Source: Dysidea avara (Eukaryota; Porifera; Demospongiae; Dictyoceratida; Dysideidae). Taken from it: a stretch of 64,000 nucleotides of DNA. The DNA lies in NCBI RefSeq assembly GCF_963678975.1, contig NC_089272.1, positions 47,016,032 to 47,080,031 of the forward strand, written 5' to 3'. Made by a program: the position numbers and the translations under genes. Under the pieces are notes generated by a model. That model saw only the letters and a list, made by a program, of their open reading frames with translations. It was not told where the DNA came from and did not search any database. This document shows positions 55,655 to 64,000 of the stretch, in pieces (positions within the stretch are counted from its first letter, which is position 1; each line of letters starts with the position of its first letter).

Positions 55655-57480
55655 GCAAACACCAGTGTATTGTTTCCTCATTATTGAATGTAGCTACTTT
55701 GTACTACAGAGCTTTGACATATCCCAACTATAGGCAGTATAATAGCAGGCTGTGCATGGTCACAATAGTATGGCTTCTGATTTATCATAATTATGTACAT
55801 GTACACTTGTATATTAACGTATATTAACATGTTGGTTACCCTTGCAGAGACCAATTGCAATTCAGAACAGAAGATCAATGGCAAAGTGAACATACAAGAA
55901 GCAAATGTGCTTGAGAATGGGTGTTATAATTGTAATATGCATTTAAACATATAGGTCATGGACGTGAGGAAATACATAGAAAGGTAGTAATATATACAGT
56001 ATTGTATTTATCTACCCATTTCCAGGAATCACTTGACCATCCAAAACACGTTAGCTTTGACTTTTTGACTGTTATAGCAGAACTTGTACTTATGGTGGTG
56101 CCAATTAGCTGTGCTCTGAATTATGCTCCATTATGCCAGCATTATGTTTTATGCTTTCATCTCCTATTATGCCAAAAATTATGTCAGCATAATTGACACA
56201 AGCCTAGCCCTAGTGTGGCTATATGCCATTGTTTATTACAATACATGCAAAATGTTTTTGATATAAAGACAGTTAAAAATAATTGTAATCTCTAGCATTT
56301 GCAGTAAACTTTTTAAATGTTGTTAATGTGTACAAGAGCAATCACATGGTTGTAAAAATCTGCTTTGTATAAACTGAGTAGTGGTTTTGAAAATGTGACG
56401 ATTAAAATTATTTTCTATTATTGCACTGCTATTTAAATTGATTATTTTATCATAAGATTATTGATAAGACTGCAGTATAGGCAATCAAGTAATAGAAAGT
56501 CTTACAGTTATATATGTTACAAAATTATTTCTGGGGATGGCATGCAAAATAATGCAAACTGCAGAAACTCTTTAATATAACAAATTAGCAAATGATTTTC
56601 AGTTTTCACTTTACAGGTATATCCTGTAATAATTGTGTACTGCTTCCACCTCTCCTGTAATCATGGTAAGTAATGACACTGTCAATTGCACAATTGCATC
56701 TTAGTAGCAAACAGACCTGAAACATGCATGATTTCAATTACAGGGAGGGATCTAGAAATTTTCAGAGGGGGTTTCTGGTTCTCTAAAATTGCAACTTCAG
56801 CCTAGCTGCAAATTGAAGACCAAAAAAGAAAGGTCACTATGTGTGAAGGTGATTTCAAAGGTAAAAAGTATGAAGTTGTGCCAATAGAAAAAAAACCATA
56901 ATATAATACAGTATGTATAACTCTTTGTAATTTTTATCACCCAGACGAATCGTAGGGATGTGCGCTATTTCAGAGGGGGTTACTGGGGTTTCCAGAAACC
57001 CCCCCTAAATTAGTTGCTTCTGAGTGGGTGATAGTGCCAAGTATGCAGACTTCAACTGTGCCAATAACAATTCACATATGATGTATACGGAGCATTTAAC
57101 TGACTTTGTAGGTCATGCAAATGTATTCTACAGTACGTATATTATGAGATGTATGCTTCCTAAACTGCTAACGTATACTGAATAGCTACTACTCTTATAC
57201 TCTCACACACTGTTTATGCCAGAATAAGCATGGCATATACTTAGAAATAATGTGCTATAGTATTTGAAATTGCCTGTATAAGAAGTGTGCATCAGCAGTT
57301 GTTAACATGTAATAAAACTACTATTAAACTTATAGATGGTTATAATGAGAATGTGTAGAAGCATTAATTTTCTTTATTTCAATGTCAATGTTACAACCAG
57401 TTTACAAAAGAAAAAAATATTGGCCTATTTTTAATGAACACAAAATGAGCCTATGACATAGTTTTTAGTTCCAGTTCTAA
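55655..57480. other. Mostly unassigned; repeat pieces
   Basis: 56,115-56,200 is an ATTATGCC-rich MITE fragment. 56,745-56,950 is the inverted relative of 18,350-18,560. A possible plus-strand exon pair (55,847-55,920, TNCNSEQKINGKVNIQEA; 55,954-55,984) has splice-like borders but no recognisable domain. Nothing else stands out. Confidence 0.4.
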
Positions 57481-57489
57481 AGTCAAGAA

Positions 57490-57614
57490 TTAATTATCAA
57501 TATTGAAGTCAAATTTCTGATCTTTTCTTGAGGATTGATCATCTGGACACTCAGCTCTTACAGTAACATGATGTTTCCTCACACTCAACTTACGGTAAAT
57601 CTGTGGACTAGTAC
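57490..57614 (-). CDS. Last exon of a minus-strand extracellular-type gene
   Basis: After acceptor TTTAG (57,619-57,615) the minus strand reads CTSPQIYRKLSVRKHHVTVR then AECPDD...FDFNID and stop TAA (57,490-57,492). It joins in phase to the exon at 61,851: CCT T + GT gives P-C. The combined pattern (F-x-C-x-L-D ... P-C-T-S-P-x-x-Y ... L-x-x-x-x-H-x-V-x-V-x-A) resembles an Ig-like repeat of the CSLDGGPFxPCxSP kind found in extracellular proteins. The protein itself was not recognised. Confidence 0.5.
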
Positions 57615-58675
57615 CTAAAGTGTAATACATACATAATTGGAAGATGATGAGAAAATGAATGACATACACTAAGACCAAATGTGACATGCTAAGCAAAAAC
57701 CGGCCATTCTTACAAAATTCTATTTTGTGATAAAAAAATATTGAAATAAACATATGCATGCTACATAAAAATTTAAGCATGTTTTAATTTCTTTGGTATA
57801 CACTGAAACAAAACTCAAATCAATAACACCTGTACACCACCAAATCAAGACACACGGTAGTGTGTCGTGCGGCCCAAGAAGCTGGCGCATAACACCCGTG
57901 AGTATATTGACATTAAGAAAGAAAACGCAATTTTCGCACCTCCGTAGCTCTGTGCTTCCTTGATGAAACAAAACGATTTTTGCTGTGGACATGCCCTCCA
58001 ACTGCAGCACTCCACATTCCAAATTTGAGCAAAATCACTTCAAGTGTTCCTGAGATATGCGACTTCAAAAATTGGCTCAGTTTCTTTGTTTTTTTTTCTT
58101 CTTATTTTTCTTTTTCTTGTCGCACACTTACAAAAACTGCTATAAAACTCGAATGCCATATCCGATTGCCTTGAAATTTGGCACACAGAAGGGAGGTATA
58201 AAGGCGCATCTCGGTACCAACTTTAGCTGGAATACGATAAACAGGCAAAGAGTTATGAGCAATTATTCACGAAAAATAACACCAATATGTTGTCACGCGT
58301 ACAGGGTAAACCGCGTATGGGAAGAAGCTGAAAATTGGTGGGTGAATAGGTTAACTATTGAACCTCAAACCTTTTGTGGTTTGAAAGAAATCGAGCTAAA
58401 AACCAGGAAGATACAACGAAAAAACCAACAGTGTGTAACAATTATGCAATCGAGATCAGCTAATAAAAAAACCATTGCTTGCCACGCCTACCAGATAAAC
58501 CGCTTGGGGTAATGCTTTAAAAATCATTGTACAGATGGAGTAATCATCTTAGAAAGGCTCATCAATGGTGTAGAAGAATCAGACTTAAAGCCACGGAGTT
58601 ATAACACGAAATCTAACTTGGTGCGGCATGTGCGAGATCGAGATACTCTAATAGAGCAGTCATCCTAATAGAACA

Positions 58676-60728
58676 GTCAACCTGAAGAGAATTCAAGAGA
58701 TCAGCTAGAAATAAGAAACCTGTATAGAGATCAGCTACACACAAGTCACCCTGTAGAGAGATCAGCTAGAAGAAGTTACCTTGTAGGGAGTTCATGCAAC
58801 TATGGAAAGAGATAGTTCAGCTAGAAAAAATCACCTTGTAGAGTTCAGCTACAAAGAAACCATCATGTAGAGAGTTCAGCTACAAACTAGCCACCTTGTA
58901 GAGACATCAGCTAGAAAAGTTACCTTGTAGAGAGTTCAGCTACAAAGAAACCATTCTGTAAAGAGCTCAGCTGCAAACAAATCACCTGTACAGAATTCAG
59001 CTACAAACAAATCACCCTGTAGAGAGATCAGCTAGAAGAAATTACTTTGTAGAGAGTTCAGCTACAAAGAAACCACCATGTAGAGAGTTCAGCTGCAAAG
59101 AAATCACCCTGTAGAAAATACAGCCACTAACAAATTGCCCTGTAGTAAGATCAGTTAGAAGAAGTTACCTTTTAGAGAGTTCAGCTACAATGAAACCACC
59201 CTGTAGAGAGATCAGCTAGAAGAAGTTACCTTGTAGATCGTTCAGCTACAAACAAATCACCCTGTAGAGAGATCAGCTAGAAGAAGTTACCTTGTAGAGA
59301 GTTCAGCTACAAAGAAACCACCATGTAGAGAGTTCAGCTGCAAAGAAAGCACCCTGTATAAAATTCTGCCACAAACAAATTGCCCTGTAGAAAGATCAGT
59401 TAGAAGAAGTTACCTTTTAGAGAGTTCAGCTACAAAGAAACCATTTTGTAAAGAGCTCAGCTGCAAACAAATCACCTGTACAGAATTCAGCTACGAACAA
59501 ATCACCCTGTAGAGAGATCAGCTAGAAGAAGTTACCTTGTAGATAGTTCAGCTACAAACAAATCTCCCTGTAGAGAGATCAGCTAGAAGAAATTACCTTG
59601 TAGAGAGTTCAGCTACAAAGAAACCACCATGTAGAGAGTTCAGCTGCAAAGAAATCACCCTGTAGAAAATTTTGCCACAAACAAATTGCCCTGTAGAAAG
59701 ATCAGTTAGAAGAAGTTACCTTTTAGAGAGTTCAGCTACAAAGAAACCATTCTGTAAAGAGCTCAGCTGCAAACAAATCACCTGTACAGAATTCAGCTAC
59801 AAACAAATCACCCTGTAGAGAGATCAGCTAGAAGAAGTTAAGTTGTAGAGAGTTCAGCTACAAAGAAAACATCATTTAGAAAGTTCAGCTTCAAACAAAT
59901 CACCTGTAGAGAGTTCAGCTACAAACAAATCTCCCTGTAGAGAGATCAGCTAGAAGAAGTTACCTTGTAGAGAGTGAAGTTACAAACACATCACCCTATT
60001 GAAAGATCAGCTAGAAGAAGTCATCTTGTAGAAAGTTCAGTTACAAAGAAACCATCATGTAGAGAGTTCAGCTACAAACTAGCCACCTTGTAGAGACATC
60101 AGCTAGAAAAGTTACCTTGTAGAGAGTTCAGCTACAAAGAAACCATTCTGTAAAGAGCTCAGCTGCAAACAAATCACCTGTACAGAATTCAGCTACAAAC
60201 AAATCACCCTGTAGAGAGATCAGCTAGAAGAAATTACTTTGTAGAGAGTTCAGCTACAAAGAAACCACCATGTAGAGAGTTCAGCTGCAAAGAAATCACC
60301 CTGTAGAAAATACAGCCACAAACAAATTGCCCTGTAGAAAGATCAGTTAGAAGAAGTTACCTTTTAGAGAGTTCAGCTACAAAGAAACCATTCTGTAAAG
60401 AGCTCAGCTGCAAACAAATCACCTGTACAGAATTCAGCTACAAACAAATCACCCTGTAGAGAGATCAGCTAGAAGAAGTTAACTTGTAGAGAGTTCAGCT
60501 ACAAAGAAACCATCATTTAGAAAGTTCAGCTTCAAACAAATCACCTGTAGAGAGTTCAGCTACAAACAAATCACCCTGTAGAGGGATCAGCTAGAAGAAG
60601 TTACCTTGTAGATAGTTCAGCTACAAACAAATCTCCCTGTAGAGAGATCAGCTAGAAGAAATTACCTTGTAGAGAATTCAGCTACAAAGAAACCATCATG
60701 TGGAGAGTTCAGCTGCAAAGAAATCACT
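58676..60728 (+). repeat. Satellite array A4 with about 1.2-kb internal duplication
   Basis: About 66 monomers. A block starting CAAACTAGCCACCTTGTAGA (58,881) recurs at about 60,078 with all following subtypes in the same order, a period near 1.2 kb. Subtypes differ in proportion from A3 (more AAACCATTCTGTAAAGAGCT and ACAAATTGCCCTGTA types) and resemble A1. Confidence 0.95.
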
Positions 60729-60996
60729 ACTGCCCAAATTTCATGGCAATAGCTCTTTCCAATCTGAAGTTATCAATTGTCAAAGTTGGAAAATTGGATG
60801 TGTGTGGAAGGCCCCTTTTCGCAAATCCGGTCACATATATATTATATATATAATTTGTACATTTACTGATAAAATATTTAAAGTACATCTACTTCATCTT
60901 TTCTTCTTCCTGTAGTAAAGAAAAAAACATAGGTTAAAAAAGTCCCAAAGCTGGCCATAGGCCGGCTTTGGGGTATACAAATACAAAAAGAAATGA

Positions 60997-61318
60997 AATC
61001 TAATCCAAAACAGCCATGCTGTAAAAAAAGTGTACGGCCCTCAGAAAGGCTATGGTGAAAAAAGATGTGAAATCCAAGGTGGCGGCCAAGAAATGGCTGT
61101 GATGGTAGGTTAATGGTAAAAATTTTAATAACGACAATTCAGGTGAATTTTTGTGCCGCTTCACAAAATTTACCTGAATTGTCATTATTAAAATTTTTAC
61201 CATTAACCTACCATCACAGCCATTTCTTGGCCGCCACCTTGGATTTCACATCTTTTTTCACCATAGCCTTTCTGAGGGCCGCACACTTTTTTTACAGCTT
61301 GGCTGTTTTGGATTAGAT
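60997..61318. mobile_element. Foldback element F4
   Basis: Ends AATCTAATCCAAAACAGCC and GGCTGTTTTGGATTAGAT; centre GTGCCGCTTCAC. Arms about 150 bp with few mismatches. Mirror-image short frames on both strands are a by-product of the palindrome. Confidence 0.9.
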
Positions 61319-61850
61319 TTGTATTTTCATGGGAAGTAGGAAAATGTTTCTTTTGTCTTCATACAGCATACAGTGCATGAGTTATGAGTGCTTATTTACA
61401 ATGTAGTAGAAACAGAGTTTACTGCCATCATTTTATTGTTGGAATGGCTTTCTACTTTGTCCACATGGAGTTGTACATAGAAAACACTATAATATCTTGA
61501 TCAAATTGTCAGTTCATGGTAAACAGACTGATCCTTCATTATTTGTTTCAGTTGTGAGTTATGAGCGACAAGTGCCACTAATTGATTTTATTTGCCATAT
61601 GGTTGCTGTACAAATCAAATTTATTCCTGTTCGAACTATGTGGTGCTATAACTCCAAGACCATTCATCACAAAAGGCTGAAACTTTGGCTGTTCACTCAT
61701 TTGTTACCATAGACAACAGAGAGGCAATAAAATGGAATTCAAGGAATGTGTGAAAATAGCCGGTTTTTGCTCAGCGGGTCACAAACGTTAGTGGATATAC
61801 AAATAAGATTACTACACATACTGTGCATCACACTACCTTACATTACTTAC

Positions 61851-61988
61851 AAGGTTCATATCCTTTATGATCCAACTTGCAGCAAAATTTTATTTTATCA
61901 TGTACAGGGACATGGTCAGCTGAGAATGTGATGATGGCATTGCTCCCTATCACTTCATAAATACCATTGACTGATGTTATTTTACAAC
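61851..61988 (-). CDS. Internal exon of the minus-strand extracellular-type gene
   Basis: The minus strand reads GCKITSVNGIYEVIGSNAII then TFSADHVPVHDKIKFCCKLD and HKGYEP, followed by donor GTAAGT at 61,850. The acceptor is TATAG (or TTTTAG ten bases upstream). It splices in phase to 57,614. Two Cys in KFCCKLD plus the PC at the junction fit an extracellular beta-sandwich repeat. Upstream exons should lie to the right but were not recognised. Confidence 0.5.
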
Positions 61989-62038
61989 CTATAACTAAAA
62001 TAACATGTGGTGGGAATATGTATAGTGTCATAACCTTA

Positions 62039-62399
62039 GGCCACTCCAAATAAGACTGTAGTTTCCCATCCTCTGCCCGCATCACATCTAGGCACCCACA
62101 CTGAATGTCATTATTGTTATTATTTTTCCAAAATCACTTCCTGTGCTGCTTTCTGGGAATTTTTCATGGAGCCTTTTATTTTGCATTGCTAAAAAGCACA
62201 GTGAAACCTAAAATTGAATGGTTCTAGTGGTTATTAGCTTGCAAAGAAGCCATTTTCATGACCTAGAAATCCTATCAAGATCGAGATACTCTAAAAGAGC
62301 AGTCACACCTTTAATAATGAATAATGATAATAAGCCTCACGCCCGCACCATATAACGAAAACATCAGGACGGGAAACTACAGTCTCATTTGGAGTGGCC
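62039..62399. mobile_element. PIF/Harbinger-type MITE, copy 2
   Basis: TIRs GGCCACTCCAAATAAGACTG and the complement ending CATTTGGAGTGGCC; TTA duplications at 62,036-62,038 and 62,400-62,402. Subterminal GCCCGCA blocks as in copy 1. The interior has GAGATACTCTAAAAGAGCAG (62,282), a motif copy. It lies about 50 bp upstream (in transcription sense) of the 61.85-61.99 kb exon. Confidence 0.85.
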
Positions 62400-62728
62400 T
62401 TACATACAGTACTAGTACATTCATAGCAGTTGAAGTTAATATACCACAAAATTAATATTGAAACTTTTATACATAAATCTCATTAAATATGAAAATAGCT
62501 TCCACATCTGCACTACTTTGAATTGGATCAAAAAGAACATCACAATTGAAACTTTAGTTCATGAAAATTTAACAAAAGTATGAAAGTTTTCAAACGTGAG
62601 TTGCCACATTTTTCACGATAATAATTTCAGTAAGGAAATCTGTCAATGAGCATGATTGAGCACGTCATTTTGAGCAAACTCTTGGCATTTTTTACCAGAT
62701 TTTGGATAATCAATATTAATGCTAGATT

Positions 62729-63672
62729 AGAATTAGGGCTCTCATGATTAATCAATGAAAATTAGTATTATTTTTATTTTGTAATTGATAATCACTTAGT
62801 ATGCACATGCCATTAATAAAAATTCTATGTAAATGAAAAGCCTTTTGGCTCACTACAAACAAACAGAAAACCCCACTATATTATTCCATAAAGCACTAAG
62901 TTATGAGAAGCCATGCAACTACACCTGTAAGCTAGTGTTGAAATATTCTTATCCAGATCTTCTGAAAACAGTAGCTGTTATACTTCAAGAATAAAGATCT
63001 GTATCACAGGAAAAATAAACTGATAATCTGTGTATAGCAGCCATCTTGATAACTAATCAAAACTCTCAGTAATCTGGACAAGGGAACACGTATTAAAATA
63101 TTTGTGGTGCCTAATTGTCTGGGTTGTGTAATAGAGGCCACACCACCCAGCCATTGTTGTGCTTTATAGCAAAAGTTACATCACTTCTGTTTTCTCAATG
63201 CTAAAAATCATTAGAATATACATCATGCAGTAGGATATCAGTACAGCTGAAAAATCCTTATCAGTACAGCACACCATAATTTTATTAACAACTCCAGCTA
63301 AACCTAACAGGGCTGTGCTGGCTCCTTAGTGGCTGATATGTAGCAAAATCAACAGAAAAAACATCTGGCCAACATTATCAGGCCATCCACCAGTATACCA
63401 CTGATTCTTGCCAAGTCAGACCCTTCACAAGGCCAGATACTGCCATTCAAGATCTCTACACTACCCAGAAAAGACGTCTGTTAAACCAGCCTCGTGTAGT
63501 TTGAGTAGTACCGAGTGTCAAAACTAGTAGTACGATAGTGTGGCTATCCACTGATGGTGTTAGTTTGATTTTGCCTAATGTGTGATTTGGATCGGTTTTG
63601 TAAAATCTAATATTATTGATTTAGTAATTGATGATTAATCAATTAAATTAATCGAAATTGAGAGTCCTAATT
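62729..63672. mobile_element. Element with AATTAGGRCTCTCA inverted ends
   Basis: AATTAGGGCTCTCATGATTA at the left faces TTGAGAGTCCTAATT at the right, with GATTAATCAAT blocks just inside both ends. It encloses the dispersed repeat at 63,370-63,600, which may be a nested insertion. The ends suggest hAT, but the 8-bp flanks match poorly. Confidence 0.5.
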
Positions 63673-64000
63673 TGGAATTTTGAAATTCACTTCATTACTG
63701 TTAAGAGACATGCTGGATTAGTACTAGTAATAGCATGGGTAGCAGAGAAATTTGGGATAAACACCACGAGTGTTGTATTGGAAATGGGTACGGCCAAGCA
63801 ATGGTTGCTATGACTCTATTGGAGAATTGAAGCAAAATAGCCAACAACAATCATTGATAGGCAACCATCAACATAATTGTCTCAGAAACCATTGCCATGG
63901 AAACTGTTTTTAAGTCACATTTTGAGATGCTATGTGGAGGCAATGTTGGGCTATAACACTGTGTTCAAGGTGTTAGTTAGTTACTTGACAAGTGCTTAAT
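63673..64000. other. Right edge, no gene recognised
   Basis: Mixed-composition sequence without an ORF above 60 codons, splice-bounded exon or clear repeat border. Confidence 0.4.

Larger units (their letters stand above)
57845..61318 (+). mobile_element. Composite satellite/foldback element, Helitron-like (copy 2)
   Basis: 3.5 kb: TCAAGACACACGGTAGTGTG at 57,845 (A before), unique body to about 58,640, motif CTCTAATAGAGCAGTCA (58,644) with a second degenerate unit, satellite A4 (58,676-60,728), linker, foldback F4 (60,997-61,318). It lies wholly in an intron of the minus-strand gene with exons at 57.5 and 61.9 kb. No transposase ORF. Confidence 0.7.

Noticed and set aside
57720..58022. 100-codon minus-strand gene
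   Set aside because: It spans the end of the composite element and an intron border; no domain, and no agreement with the flanking exon phases.

Overview
The window is eukaryotic, AT-rich and dense in repeats. Its genes are split by many small introns with ordinary GT/AG borders, and transposon debris separates them. The families seen fit a marine invertebrate, most likely a demosponge: an adhesion GPCR, a receptor tyrosine phosphatase with two PTP domains, a Jockey/CR1-type LINE, an R2-type LINE, copia, a DIRS/Crypton-type recombinase and large numbers of MITEs. The species is an inference; nothing in the sequence proves it. No tRNA, rRNA, CRISPR or prokaryotic-style operon was seen.

Layout. 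1-2.1 kb: a satellite array ending in a foldback element. 3.3-20.9 kb (+): the 3' part of an adhesion GPCR gene (GPS motif, seven membrane segments, cytoplasmic tail, stop). One of its introns (8.0-14.9 kb) holds an R2-type LINE remnant (-) that is itself split by a nearly intact Jockey/CR1-type LINE (-, 10.8-14.0 kb). 19.3-22.7 kb: decayed LINE and copia pieces and a hAT MITE. 25.9-34.1 kb (+): a receptor tyrosine phosphatase locus with membrane segment, an Ig-like exon, PTP D1 and PTP D2. Several frameshifts and the loss of the D1 active-site region mark it as a likely pseudogene. 35.6-36.4 kb: an approximately 800-bp near-perfect palindrome. 36.7-45 kb: tyrosine-recombinase fragments, duplicated exon-like cassettes and MITEs.

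46.3-61.3 kb is built from one composite repeat. In its full form it has a Helitron-like 5' end (A|TCAAGAC with a subterminal hairpin), about 0.8 kb of conserved unique sequence, an 18-nt motif (ACTCTAATAGAACAGTCA), a 30/31-bp satellite array, a short linker and a long foldback. Two long copies (49.9-54.7 and 57.8-61.3 kb), one inverted 5'-truncated copy (46.3-48.0 kb), two 5'-end fragments and the array at the left edge share this order. The 57.8-61.3 kb copy lies in an intron of a minus-strand gene whose exons are at 57.5 and 61.9 kb.

The least explained signals are the composite satellite/foldback element, the 18-nt motif shared by unrelated transposon families at about 18 loci, a UGA-CUA-G stop between two in-frame LINE ORFs, and an Ig-like domain on the cytoplasmic side of a receptor phosphatase. 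Exon borders were set by eye from reading frame and splice sites; no database search was possible.
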